In this document: piece after piece, positions 27,814-36,162 of the stretch
Numbering within the stretch: position 1 is the first letter of the stretch
Layout of the letters: every line of letters begins with the position of its first letter
Assembly (NCBI RefSeq): GCF_039831995.1
Contig: NZ_JBDOIO010000003.1
Location: 1,488,001 to 1,552,000 of the forward strand
Origin: Paenibacillus pabuli
GTDB lineage: Bacteria; Bacillota; Bacilli; Paenibacillales; Paenibacillaceae
Reading direction: 5' to 3'
Length of the DNA stretch: 64,000 nucleotides
Notes under the pieces: model-generated
Told to the model about the DNA's origin: nothing
Seen by the model: the letters and a program-made list of their open reading frames with translations, nothing else
Database searches by the model: none
Position numbers and translations under genes: made by a program

Positions 27814-27848
27814 AAAAAGGCGACTGACAATGAGTCAGCCGCCTTTTT
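27814..27848. terminator. Bidirectional terminator between VOC gene and AraC-type regulator
   Basis: AAAAAGGCGACTGA and TCAGCCGCCTTTTT form a near-perfect stem with A and T tracts on both sides, placed between convergent genes. Confidence 0.8.
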
Positions 27849-27922
27849 AACTGTAATTCATAAATATGGTCTTTCAATTGATGCAGCTGGGGTACAGGCT
27901 GCTCATTTTCCGATCCTCGCGT

Positions 27923-29581
27923 CTAGGCCAACACGCGCAGGATATCATCAATTTTTTTCCCATGGGAGATAACACCGTAATTCATCCACGCCATAAAGTC
28001 CACTTCGTATACACATCCGTTTTTCACCGCGGAAAGCTGCTGCCATTCCCTACTGTCCAGCAACTTCCGTTCATCTCCGATCATTGCAGAATCCAGACAG
28101 TCAAACGTAATGAATAAATGGTCGGCTTGCAATTGACCCAGTTGTTCAAGTCCAATACTGACCCGCCGTTTCTGAAGTGCCCACTGCTGCACCAGAGGAT
28201 GCGGCAATAACCCCAGATCCTGATACATAACAGGTCCTACATAACCCTGCTGTACACCATACAACACCATTTCAGTCGCAGAAATCCGTAAAAAGGCTAC
28301 CGTCTTTCCTTGCGTGGAACGTTTTAATAAAGACTTGGCCTCACGAGCCTTTTCTTCATAGGAACCTACGACGTCCCTAACCCGATCTCCTTTTCCCAAT
28401 ACATCCGCTGTCGATCTTAATATGGCTCGCCAGTCCTCTCCCCTATGGTTCACATAAAACGTAGGCGCCACCTGTTCGAAACGGTCCAGATTCCACCGCT
28501 CATAGCCATCACTCAGCATAATAAAGTCCGGCTTGTGGCTCTCTTGGAACATTGCATCCTGATGAGCCACATCGAATTCAGGAACATCATCCAATCCCAA
28601 ATAGTGCTGTTTACCCCACGAGTGGTGAGAGAATTGAAGCACTGGTTCCACGCCAAGCGCCAGCACAAAATCCTCCAGATACGGTGCAAATACACGAACG
28701 TCCTGACGATAATGACGTCTGTATACACCCGGTGAGATGCCTGCATATTGCTTGAATCGGCGGCTGAAATAATATTCGTTACTGAACCCAACATTCTGGG
28801 CGATGTCGTGCAGCCGATCATCTGTGAGCTGCAGCAGTTGTTTGGAACGTTCCAAGCGAATTGAATTCACATAATCCAGAGGAAGCTTGCCGGTCATCTC
28901 CTTGAATTGTCGCGTATAGCTGGACCTTGTGAGCTGTATATCCGCAGCCAGATCGTCCACCGTAATGGGTTGGTTGTAATGATCACGGATATAGCGAATG
29001 GATTGTTGTAAGCGAGTTCGATGATCCATGGAAGCATTTCTTGAATCATTTTGCAGAAGCAGGGTCCTGAACCATTCCTGGAAACGAAGCTGCCAGTCCC
29101 AATGTTTCAACCAATCCTCTGTCGCCTGCTGCTGTAACAGTTGATCCAATATTTCCAGACAGGAGCTCCAAGGGGTGTAGGACAACTCAATAGGTGATAA
29201 TGATTCCGAAATGACTTGCGTTTGCTGAAAAGTAGGACTTCTCTCTTCGAGTTGAGTGATAGAAGCATTCTTGCTTGTCTCACCAGAGACCAGATTAAGT
29301 TTATAATAATGCAGCTTGGATTCTGAACCAGCTCCATATTGCAAAGGTAAGACGGGTAGATCGGAGGGGACAAACAGAATCATCCCTTGGTTTAACTTGA
29401 ACATGACATCTTGCGCCATCAGCTCTCCCTGTCCTTGGGTCACTACAACGATAGAATGGCTGTCTGACGAGGTGTATTCTACGCGATTGTTAGGTTCAAG
29501 GTGAGAGGTTTGAATATATTGAATATGCTGAAGTGAACACAGCCAGGGCATAGGTAGAATTTGTTCTATGGTATGAGGCAT
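27923..29581 (-). CDS. AraC-type regulator fused to a siderophore-binding-protein domain (Btr-like)
   Basis: This 552-residue protein starts with a cupin-like sensor region, has an AraC DNA-binding domain around residues 190-285 (ITVDDLAADIQLTRSSYTRQF, GFSNEYYFSRRFKQYAG) and ends with a periplasmic-binding-protein domain of the iron-siderophore type (residues 295-552, with FIMLSDGYERW, ADVLGKGDR, LLPHPLVQQW). It lacks a signal peptide, so the binding domain is cytoplasmic and senses an imported iron chelate, as Bacillus subtilis Btr does for bacillibactin. ATG at 29581 has AAGGA 8 bases upstream. A Fur box at 29598-29612 sits just ahead. It follows a lipoprotein gene of the same substrate class whose C-terminal domain resembles its own. 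Confidence 0.92.
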   Translation of the reverse strand: MPHTIEQILPMPWLCSLQHIQYIQTSHLEPNNRVEYTSSDSHSIVVVTQGQGELMAQDVMFKLNQGMILFVPSDLPVLPLQYGAGSESKLHYYKLNLVSGETSKNASITQLEERSPTFQQTQVISESLSPIELSYTPWSSCLEILDQLLQQQATEDWLKHWDWQLRFQEWFRTLLLQNDSRNASMDHRTRLQQSIRYIRDHYNQPITVDDLAADIQLTRSSYTRQFKEMTGKLPLDYVNSIRLERSKQLLQLTDDRLHDIAQNVGFSNEYYFSRRFKQYAGISPGVYRRHYRQDVRVFAPYLEDFVLALGVEPVLQFSHHSWGKQHYLGLDDVPEFDVAHQDAMFQESHKPDFIMLSDGYERWNLDRFEQVAPTFYVNHRGEDWRAILRSTADVLGKGDRVRDVVGSYEEKAREAKSLLKRSTQGKTVAFLRISATEMVLYGVQQGYVGPVMYQDLGLLPHPLVQQWALQKRRVSIGLEQLGQLQADHLFITFDCLDSAMIGDERKLLDSREWQQLSAVKNGCVYEVDFMAWMNYGVISHGKKIDDILRVLA

Positions 29582-29597
29582 CGTCATCGTCCTTAAT

Positions 29598-29612
29598 TGA
29601 GAATAGTTATCA
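29598..29612. promoter_or_regulatory. Fur box upstream of the Btr-like regulator
   Basis: TGAGAATAGTTATCA matches the 7-1-7 Fur consensus TGATAATNATTATCA at all but two positions and lies 17 bases before the ATG at 29581. A second TGAGAAT half site follows at 29614-29620. Confidence 0.7.
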
Positions 29613-29630
29613 TTGAGAATAGTCTAAACG

Positions 29631-29673
29631 AAAAAAGAAAGCTCTTCAACCCTGGTTGAAGAACTTTCTTTTT
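29631..29673 (-). terminator. Intrinsic terminator after the binding lipoprotein
   Basis: AAAGAAAGCTCTTCAACC and GGTTGAAGAACTTTCTTT form a long stem with a 3-base loop followed by T on the minus strand. It separates the lipoprotein gene from the regulator gene, which has its own Fur box. Confidence 0.8.
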
Positions 29674-29697
29674 GTGGAATTACATTATCGCTGTCAC

Positions 29698-30705
29698 TTA
29701 TGGCGTCATTTTTTCCAGAAGATCATCTATTTTCATTGAGTTTGCTGTGATTGCCCCTGATTGCCAGTGTGATCTCTCCATCATATATACTTTATTGTTT
29801 TTGACGGCTGGAAGGGATTTCCACAACTTGCTATCAAGTAGCTTCAAAGCTTCCTTGTTCTCAGGAGATGACCATTCTCCATTGGATGGAAACACAATGA
29901 TATGGTCCGCATCAAGCTCTGGAATAGCCTCTTCAGAAAGAATTTCCTGATATTCTTCCATCTCGCTGACCAGTGGATGCGGCGTTAAACCAAGCTCCGA
30001 ATAAATAAATCCGGTAAAACGATTTTTAATACCGAACAATGCCAGTGTATTATCGCTGATATTCAGTCGGACAACCGCTACACTCTCACTGCCGACCGCT
30101 TCCTGAAGCTTCGCCTTTGCGTCTGCAATTTTGCCCTCATATGCCGCAACAACTTCTTTCCCTTTGTCCGGTTTACCTACAACCTCGGCAATGGTCGTCA
30201 AGATCTGATTGGAATCCTGCAAAATGTCCTCTGGTAGGCGGTACGTGGGTGCCACCTTTGAATACATCTCATATTTCTCCATGTCCGCTCCGCCATCCAC
30301 TATGATGAGATCCGGATCATATTCCAATAAAGCTTCAATGCTGCCAGTGGTGTCAAATTGAGGCACATCCAGATCCAGATATTCCTGTACGCCCCACATC
30401 GGATTATACCATTGTACGACAGGTGTGATATCCAGAGCCTTCAGGTAATCCTCCACATAGATCCCGGCAATACGCTGCGGATGCACCGGAATCGTTACAT
30501 CTCCGAATTCATCCTGTACCACTCGTGTTTCTGCTTCTTGGTTCGTCTCGGATGAATTGCTGCTGCCAGCAGTTGTGCTCTCCATTCCTGGCGACTGAGC
30601 CTGTTCCTCCGCTGCTCCGGAATTCGAACTGCATCCCGCGATAAGTGATACCGTAACCAGAACGGCGATTCCCCAACCTTTGATTCCTTTACTCAAACTT
30701 GCCAT
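29698..30705 (-). CDS. Iron-siderophore ABC transporter substrate-binding lipoprotein
   Basis: This 335-residue protein has a lipoprotein signal peptide (MASLSKGIKGWG, lipobox LIAGC), a Ser/Glu-rich linker and a class III binding-protein domain (GDVTIPVHPQRIAGIYVEDYLKAL in pieces, DPDLIIVDGG, YSELGLTPHPLV). It should capture a ferric siderophore at the outer membrane face for import. ATG at 30705 has GGTGGAG 6 bases upstream; an upstream frame to 30753 would disrupt the signal peptide. A strong Fur box lies 50 bases ahead. No permease or ATPase genes are nearby, so it must share a transporter encoded elsewhere. The Btr-like regulator gene follows after a terminator. Confidence 0.93.
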   Translation of the reverse strand: MASLSKGIKGWGIAVLVTVSLIAGCSSNSGAAEEQAQSPGMESTTAGSSNSSETNQEAETRVVQDEFGDVTIPVHPQRIAGIYVEDYLKALDITPVVQWYNPMWGVQEYLDLDVPQFDTTGSIEALLEYDPDLIIVDGGADMEKYEMYSKVAPTYRLPEDILQDSNQILTTIAEVVGKPDKGKEVVAAYEGKIADAKAKLQEAVGSESVAVVRLNISDNTLALFGIKNRFTGFIYSELGLTPHPLVSEMEEYQEILSEEAIPELDADHIIVFPSNGEWSSPENKEALKLLDSKLWKSLPAVKNNKVYMMERSHWQSGAITANSMKIDDLLEKMTP

Positions 30706-30754
30706 GCTACTCTCCACCCCTATGTAATCAGCTTTATAAAAGAGAATGAACATC

Positions 30755-30773
30755 TATAATGATTATCATTCTC
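30755..30773. promoter_or_regulatory. Fur box upstream of the siderophore binding protein
   Basis: TATAATGATTATCATTCTC matches 16 of 19 bases of the classic GATAATGATAATCATTATC Fur box. It lies 50 bases before the ATG at 30705. Confidence 0.8.
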
Positions 30774-30871
30774 AATTAATATCTAAGATGAATTGTACCT
30801 TATGGCTTACCGGACTCACAATACACATTTGAATCCATTTTTTTATACAAACGAGAGCTATGGCCATCCTT

Positions 30872-30891
30872 GCCCCTGCTAGAGCAGAGGC
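30872..30891 (-). terminator. Hairpin after the seven-gene run
   Basis: GCCTCTGC / GCAGGGGC with a 4-base loop lies 65 bases past the last stop codon (30956). No T-run follows on the minus strand, so its role in termination is uncertain. Confidence 0.3.
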
Positions 30892-30955
30892 AGTTTTCCG
30901 TTATGATAACACTCAAGCAACTGACCTACGAAGGAATTTTGAACCTCACCCTGCA

Positions 30956-31255
30956 TCAGACCTGCCCAATTAACCCCATATCATCACTCACATAACCGGC
31001 CAATTCGGGATTTCCTGTATGCTGTAGTGTCTGTTTGAATGTCTGTTCCCTCAATGCACGAAGCACTTCATCTTCAGCTATAGAACCAGCATCTTGTACC
31101 CATTTCCCATATGCCCGCATCCACTCATCTGCAAAAGCCGAATCATCACGCTTATCCAGGTAGCTGTCGATATCCAACCCTTGAAACATCTCAGTTGTAA
31201 TCAGTCTGCCTTCATTGAGTTCGTTAAGGAGCTTCTCCACCTCTCTCCTACTCAT
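30956..31255 (-). CDS. Small acidic protein of unknown function, last gene of the run
   Basis: This 99-residue protein (MSRREVEKLLNELNEGRL, DEWMRAYGKWVQDAG) is mostly helical and acidic, with no recognised domain, signal peptide or membrane segment. ATG at 31255 overlaps the end of the exonuclease frame by 8 bases, and GGAGGG inside that frame lies 7 bases upstream, so the two are translationally linked. The frame is open to 31381, but this would only repeat exonuclease DNA in another frame. It was placed as part of the seven-gene series because of the overlap. Its role cannot be inferred beyond this context. Confidence 0.7.
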   Translation of the reverse strand: MSRREVEKLLNELNEGRLITTEMFQGLDIDSYLDKRDDSAFADEWMRAYGKWVQDAGSIAEDEVLRALREQTFKQTLQHTGNPELAGYVSDDMGLIGQV

Positions 31256-31937
31256 CTGGAATCCCTCCATTTTCTGTGACGCTGTACATTTTAGGTATTT
31301 CGAATCTGCGTATGGAGCGGTTGGGATCGGCTGTAAAATGGTCCAGTCCCCTCTCCTCATACTCTCGTAGAAGGTGTTCAAGTATGCGGGCTATTAAACC
31401 GCAATCCGCCAAAGCATCATGCCTTTGAATGCCATCTGTATTGATGTTATAATGCCGAATCAGATAATCCGTGGATATGACTTCACGCACCTCAGGATGA
31501 ATATAGGTAAACATCGCTTTGGTATCCAGCACCTTATTGCTGAACATCGACAGTCCAAATTGCTCTCAGTGGCGCTTCAGTATAGGCAGATCATATTCAT
31601 ACCCAGCATGGGTTACGAGAATCTTTTCACCAACAAAGCTGGAAAATAAACGATATGCTTCTGCAAATGCAGGAGCTGTCATCATATCCGCATTCGATAT
31701 GCCCGTTAACTCCGCTACAGCATCCGGTATCGGTTTGCTTGCACGTGACAGAGTGGAGAAGGTTGAATTGCGAACCTCTCCACGTTTGTATTCCATCGCG
31801 CCGAATTGCGTTATGCTCTCTTGATCGGGAAGAATTCCTGTTCCCTCCAGATCAAATATGCAGTACAAATGCTCCTGCAACTTAGGAACATGCAGCTCGT
31901 CCACCACGTAACGATCAGGCTTAAACGTGATTTTCAT
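31248..31937 (-). pseudogene. DnaQ-like (DEDDh) 3'-5' exonuclease interrupted by an in-frame TGA
   Basis: Read through, 229 residues form a complete DEDDh exonuclease: Exo I FDLEGTG, Exo II in THAGYEYDLPIL, and Exo III RHDALADCG. A single TGA at 31566-31568, between LPILKRH and EQFGLSMFSN, stops the frame at residue 123; both halves are in the same frame. The position normally holds an ordinary residue, so one base change (for example from TGC or CGA) explains it. The second half has an ATG but no good ribosome binding site, and the first half lacks the Exo III histidine. ATG at 31937 forms an ATGA overlap with the phosphatase stop and has GGGGGAG 7 bases upstream. Recent inactivation, a sequencing error or readthrough are the possible readings. 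Confidence 0.8.
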
Positions 31938-32527
31938 GTGCTCTCTCCCCCTTGCCACAGACGGGTGACTTGTACCAGTTCATGCTCCATATTAAACTCC
32001 AGTTTATAGATATCCGGCATCGTCGTGCATTTCCAGAACTCATAACCGTAGGACGTATCATAATGTTGGAAAATAAGGGTCATCACATCTCCATGTGTCC
32101 CGATCGCTACTTTTTGTCCCGCGTGTGTGTCCAAAATTCGCTCAATTACGGCTGCCGCTCGTGAACCTGCCTGCTCCCCCGACTCTCCGCCAGGGTATGC
32201 GTAGGAAGGCTCAAGGTATAATAGCCGTTTGGCTTCAAGAAAATCGGCATGCTTCACACGTTCATCGGATAATTGGCGTTCCCGCAAGTCTTCCTCCGTC
32301 ACTATAGCAGCCCTCGATTGATCAGCCAGTTCCTGAATCGTATCTACCGCCCGCCTGTATGGGCTGGAATAATACCATTGAATCTTCTCCTGACTCAGAA
32401 GCTCTGCAACTGCTGCCGCATCAAGCCTACCCTGATCCGTAAGTCCCCGCTCTCGTTCCTGCCCTTCCACATAGGCAGATTCCGCATGGCGCACAAAATA
32501 CAGGGTGGTTCTGACCTCTATACTCAT
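31934..32527 (-). CDS. Histidine phosphatase family protein
   Basis: This 197-residue protein has the phosphoglycerate mutase-like signature YFVRHAES at the N-terminus, SSPYRRAVDTI (second arginine), the catalytic acid region near DLRERQ and the late histidine in GTHGDVM. It should be a phosphatase for a small phosphorylated metabolite, sugar or nucleotide. Its ATG overlaps the methyltransferase stop codon as ATGA (32524-32527), and its own stop overlaps the exonuclease start in the same way, so translation of the three is coupled. No signal peptide is visible. The substrate is not predictable, but the neighbours suggest nucleic acid or nucleotide chemistry. Confidence 0.88.
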   Translation of the reverse strand: MSIEVRTTLYFVRHAESAYVEGQERERGLTDQGRLDAAAVAELLSQEKIQWYYSSPYRRAVDTIQELADQSRAAIVTEEDLRERQLSDERVKHADFLEAKRLLYLEPSYAYPGGESGEQAGSRAAAVIERILDTHAGQKVAIGTHGDVMTLIFQHYDTSYGYEFWKCTTMPDIYKLEFNMEHELVQVTRLWQGGEST

Positions 32528-34704
32528 ACGTCAGTCGTTCCTTTCTTCTTCTCAATGACAAGAAGACAAGTGCTGTCTGGCAAGGGTACGGGCTGTCCGT
32601 CTTCGCTCATGAACATAATGCGTTCCTCAAGTGCCTCGGTATATCCTTCCTGAAGAAAATGCTCCATTCGAATGATCTCCGCCTGCTCGCCGAGCGCTTC
32701 ACGAATACAGTTCTCGTAAGCCGATGGCGTAAAAATACCGAACTGTTCCTGAATCTCGTGAACGTACGCTTCTTCGCCCCACGTATACGTATACAGGAAT
32801 TCCATGGCATCATTGATGTTAAGAACAGCCTCATTCTCGGCAACCCGTTCAAACGTAATCTCCCGGCCCTGGAAGTCCTGCGCATATCGTTCCAGCCAGC
32901 GCATCCCTTCCGGTTCCAAAAACCGAATCCGCCTTTTCTGCTCCTGTGGTTCGGTCATTATGCCGTCCCTGATTAATATTCTTCCGCCCGGCGACAGTAC
33001 CTGAAACGAACTCTGAAGTGCTGCAACAACCGTATCCGTGTTAAATCTCCGCCCATCCCGCTCAATATAAGAGTACAATTCATGCAGAATAGAGGAAAAA
33101 ATTACCGTATCCACCGTGCCTGGCTGCACATATTGATCCAGCATGAGGGCATCTCCCTTCATCACCTGCCAGCGGTGACCTTCTCGCTGCTTCTTACGCT
33201 CCAGCGCTTCAATGACGTTGGCAGAGATATCAATGCCAATCGGCTCCACATCCGGCTTCTCCTGCTCAATGAGATCCAGCAGAACTCCGCCGCCTGGGCC
33301 GATATCGAGTACACGTTTGCCAACGATGTAGTCGAGCAGCACTTTTTTATAATCCCCCGAGCTGTTCATGTCGGCCAGATACGTTTCTTCGTTGTGAAAC
33401 CGGTCATACGCATCCCGCCGCAGCCCGAACAAATCGAAGAGCAGCAATACAGCCTTCTCGTATAGCGGTGATTTCTCGGCTTCAATACAGAACGCAATCA
33501 GCTTCTCGGCCGCCGGTGAGAATTCAAAAGTCACAAAAACCGTATCCTGCAGTTCACGATGACGTACTACGCGATGGGTCAAATGGGGATAGATGACCGG
33601 CTTTCCCTCTTCAACCTGTTTCCATGACCATTGTTCCAGGTACTTTTCAATCATTCGTTTTTTGTAGATGTTCAGTTTCTTGACACCTTTATAGTCGTAA
33701 TACATCGTATTCATTAACGGTTCGAAACTGATATGACGTACATCGTTTGCATCACTTGCCGTTTGGGCCATGTCCCCACTATGCAGAGCGAGAAGGAACA
33801 CTTTAACCATCTCCTGCAAAGAAAAATCCTGCAGTGCAGATTCCACATACCACAGAGTACGATGCGACAGCGGGGCCAGCATCTTTTCTACATCAAGCTC
33901 TGTTTGCAGCTCAGCATACGCCTCATCCAGAGCCTCGCCTTCACGAATGGACGAGCTTCGGAGCCGGGATAAACGTTCCTTCAGAGGCCAGTCTGCATGA
34001 TTCGGTTCGCTGATAATCCACCCGACAATTCGCTCTACTTCTGCTTCAACCTGCTGCCATAGCTTCGGGTCAACGCCAGCAATAATGCATTCATTAAGCG
34101 CCATCAGGACCCTGTGCAGTTCTTCAGCTGTCAACCAGCCATGAGTTATGAAAGCATGCAGCGGAGCATTCTCGGCAAAAGGAATCTCGCCACGTATGTA
34201 TTGTCCAATCAGTCCATGCGTCGCAATGAGAGCATAAATCATTTGATGCCTTGGCGTAATCGCTTTTCCCTGAATTGGATTTGTATCGTTTGCCTCAGCC
34301 ACTGCTTTATCGTCACTGCCCATGTTTCCTGTACTGCGATGAATAACGTACTCCCTGTATAACTGCGCGGAACCCCTATTATGTACAAACAGATTCACCC
34401 CTGCGCGCTGCCACGCCTTCCTTTGGTTCAAGGAGCCGGCCTTGGCTGTCTCCGACCAGACCAGTACTTCCTCCACGATCTCTCGAACCCAAAAGGAAAC
34501 GTTCAGCTGATCCAGGACGTGCAAGCTTCGCTCCACATAGTCCAGAACGGGATTGGTTCCTTCAAGTTCAGCAATGGAATGAATGCGTTCCAGATTAATA
34601 TGGGGTTGCTCGGCCGCTGCCAGCAGCTGCAGCCATGGTTGCTGCTTAGCCTCTGGGATGCTGCCTGTTCTATAGGAATGTATGGCTTCTAATGCGTGCA
34701 GCAT
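32524..34704 (-). CDS. Large SAM-dependent methyltransferase with an unknown N-terminal region
   Basis: This 726-residue protein has a class I methyltransferase domain in its C-terminal third: motif I VLDIGPGGG around residues 465-473 (Asp467), motif II EPIGIDIS, motif IV VIFSSILHEL and a post-motif LSPGGRILIRDG. The first 450 residues are helical and have no recognised family; they contain YEYVIH-like segments such as QLYREYVIHRSTG. The pattern following the methyltransferase domain (FLEPEGMRWLERYAQDF) is not a known specificity module. ATG at 34704 has GAGGTG 9 bases upstream, read within 17 bases of the kinase stop. It is the largest gene in a coupled series with kinase, phosphatase and exonuclease genes, which suggests a modified nucleic acid or nucleotide as substrate. 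Confidence 0.85.
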   Translation of the reverse strand: MLHALEAIHSYRTGSIPEAKQQPWLQLLAAAEQPHINLERIHSIAELEGTNPVLDYVERSLHVLDQLNVSFWVREIVEEVLVWSETAKAGSLNQRKAWQRAGVNLFVHNRGSAQLYREYVIHRSTGNMGSDDKAVAEANDTNPIQGKAITPRHQMIYALIATHGLIGQYIRGEIPFAENAPLHAFITHGWLTAEELHRVLMALNECIIAGVDPKLWQQVEAEVERIVGWIISEPNHADWPLKERLSRLRSSSIREGEALDEAYAELQTELDVEKMLAPLSHRTLWYVESALQDFSLQEMVKVFLLALHSGDMAQTASDANDVRHISFEPLMNTMYYDYKGVKKLNIYKKRMIEKYLEQWSWKQVEEGKPVIYPHLTHRVVRHRELQDTVFVTFEFSPAAEKLIAFCIEAEKSPLYEKAVLLLFDLFGLRRDAYDRFHNEETYLADMNSSGDYKKVLLDYIVGKRVLDIGPGGGVLLDLIEQEKPDVEPIGIDISANVIEALERKKQREGHRWQVMKGDALMLDQYVQPGTVDTVIFSSILHELYSYIERDGRRFNTDTVVAALQSSFQVLSPGGRILIRDGIMTEPQEQKRRIRFLEPEGMRWLERYAQDFQGREITFERVAENEAVLNINDAMEFLYTYTWGEEAYVHEIQEQFGIFTPSAYENCIREALGEQAEIIRMEHFLQEGYTEALEERIMFMSEDGQPVPLPDSTCLLVIEKKKGTTDV

Positions 34705-34720
34705 GTTGACATTCACCTCG

Positions 34721-35551
34721 TTATTTTAGTTCAATTCGACTGTCCAGATGATTCAGTCGATCCTGGACAAGTTTCAGCACCTTTTCTGCTTCGTTCCCTG
34801 GCAAACTTTCTTCCAGGCGAGCAGCTGCAACGGGCAGAATCCAACTTTCGATCTCCTGCCAGGTTAAGCCTGATAGATGCATATAGTGGTTGATGTACCC
34901 TTCTACTATCGTATCGCGAAACCTCTCAAACCCTAGTCGTATTGCAGGATCAGCATCCTCCGGCAGCGAGCCGCTCGTCAATATGACCCAGCTGCGTGCC
35001 ACATCACCTGCAGGATCGCCCGACATGCCTGTCATCCAATCGATAACATCGCAGGCGTTTTTCATCTCGTTCATCATGACATTATCCGGATGATAATCGC
35101 CGTGACAGATCTGTATCCGCTCCGGGAGACGGGTCAGATAATCAAGTATCCGGGTTTTGTCCTCTTCAGACAATAGCTGTGTTCGACGTATCGCGCCTGA
35201 CAAGACCTGCTTCTGTGAAGGCAGGACTCTCTCATCGTCACTTTGGGCATGAAGCTCCTTATGACTGGCAGCTAATTGATGTACCCGTTCTTGAAGTCTT
35301 GGTGGCTGGTGGAACATCAATGAGAACATCGTCTGACCTTCGATTCGTTCAAACACAATCCCCTTGCGATTGCCCTCATCAATAATTTTCCGTGCCTGTG
35401 GCACAGGTAACCCCTTGTCATGCAGCAGCTGTGTAATTCTGAATTCATTCTGGATGGCTGCAAGCGGAAAGTCACTTTGGTACAGTTTCAAAATTTGATT
35501 GGACGAGTATGCGTAGATGTCCGCAGTTCTACCTTGACCAATAAGCTTCAT
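34721..35551 (-). CDS. Aminoglycoside phosphotransferase (APH)-type kinase
   Basis: This 276-residue protein has a protein-kinase-like fold with the catalytic loop ICHGDYHPDNVMMNE and the metal-binding aspartate in VIDWMTGMSGDP. The N-terminal Gly-rich segment is MKLIGQGRTADIY. The APH family covers antibiotic kinases but also kinases of choline, methylthioribose and unknown small molecules, so resistance is not implied. ATG at 35551 has GGAGG 7 bases upstream. It begins 15 bases after the GNAT gene and ends 16 bases before the methyltransferase start, inside the seven-gene run. Confidence 0.9.
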   Translation of the reverse strand: MKLIGQGRTADIYAYSSNQILKLYQSDFPLAAIQNEFRITQLLHDKGLPVPQARKIIDEGNRKGIVFERIEGQTMFSLMFHQPPRLQERVHQLAASHKELHAQSDDERVLPSQKQVLSGAIRRTQLLSEEDKTRILDYLTRLPERIQICHGDYHPDNVMMNEMKNACDVIDWMTGMSGDPAGDVARSWVILTSGSLPEDADPAIRLGFERFRDTIVEGYINHYMHLSGLTWQEIESWILPVAAARLEESLPGNEAEKVLKLVQDRLNHLDSRIELK

Positions 35552-35565
35552 ACTTTAGCCTCCGC

Positions 35566-36156
35566 TTATTCGAATTCCTTGCCCCTGATTTTGCTAAACA
35601 CCATGACATCAACCAGTGTACCTGTACTGTCCCGGCGCATACTTCGCAGTATGCCTTCAAGGGTGAAACCTGAACGCTCAGCGACCTTGGCACTGCGTAC
35701 ATTACGAGAATCACAGCGAATTTCCAGTCGGTTAGCGTTCAGATATGTCACTGCAAATTGCTCAATTCCCTGGACAGCTTCCGTCATTAAACCTTCACCT
35801 GATCGCGACGATCTGATCCAATAGCCAATCTCGAAGCAGCGTGCATTCCAATCGATACGATGTAGGCCGCTGCTGCCTACAAAATCATGGGTATGCTTAT
35901 CCCGCAAATGAAGAACCAGATCGGTCCGCTCCAGGAACTGTAATCTCGCTTTGCGAACATGCGCTTCGGATTCTTCAAGCGAAGGTACCTTTTCGGCAAA
36001 CGGCAGCCATGGACGCAGCTGCTCAACACTTTCGTGAATAGCCTCGTTGACTTCTGCGCCATCTCCCCACTCTGGAGCTCGGATCGTGAGACGAGCTGTG
36101 TCGAAGTGCTCGGGAAAGGAGAGCATAATTGGATTTATTGGTTCCATGTTAGACAT
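35566..36156 (-). CDS. RimJ/RimL-type GNAT acetyltransferase
   Basis: This 196-residue protein matches the ribosomal-protein N-acetyltransferase group: ARLTIRAPEWGDGAEV at the start, then EIGYWIRSSRSGEGLMTEAV with the acetyl-CoA loop and NVRSAKVAERSGFTLEG near the end. It should acetylate an amine on a protein or small molecule. ATG at 36156 uses GAGGAG that lies within the last codons of the RidA gene, 6 bases away, so the two genes are coupled. It is the second gene of the minus-strand series. Confidence 0.9.
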   Translation of the reverse strand: MSNMEPINPIMLSFPEHFDTARLTIRAPEWGDGAEVNEAIHESVEQLRPWLPFAEKVPSLEESEAHVRKARLQFLERTDLVLHLRDKHTHDFVGSSGLHRIDWNARCFEIGYWIRSSRSGEGLMTEAVQGIEQFAVTYLNANRLEIRCDSRNVRSAKVAERSGFTLEGILRSMRRDSTGTLVDVMVFSKIRGKEFE

Positions 36157-36162
36157 AGTGTC

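Noticed and set aside
31248..31547. Second exonuclease half as a separate gene
   Set aside because: It has no ribosome binding site before its ATG and contains only the last catalytic motif; it is the continuation of the broken gene.
34721..35551. APH-type kinase as an aminoglycoside resistance gene
   Set aside because: The fold is shared by many metabolic kinases, and the gene is embedded in a chromosomal operon without mobile or resistance context.
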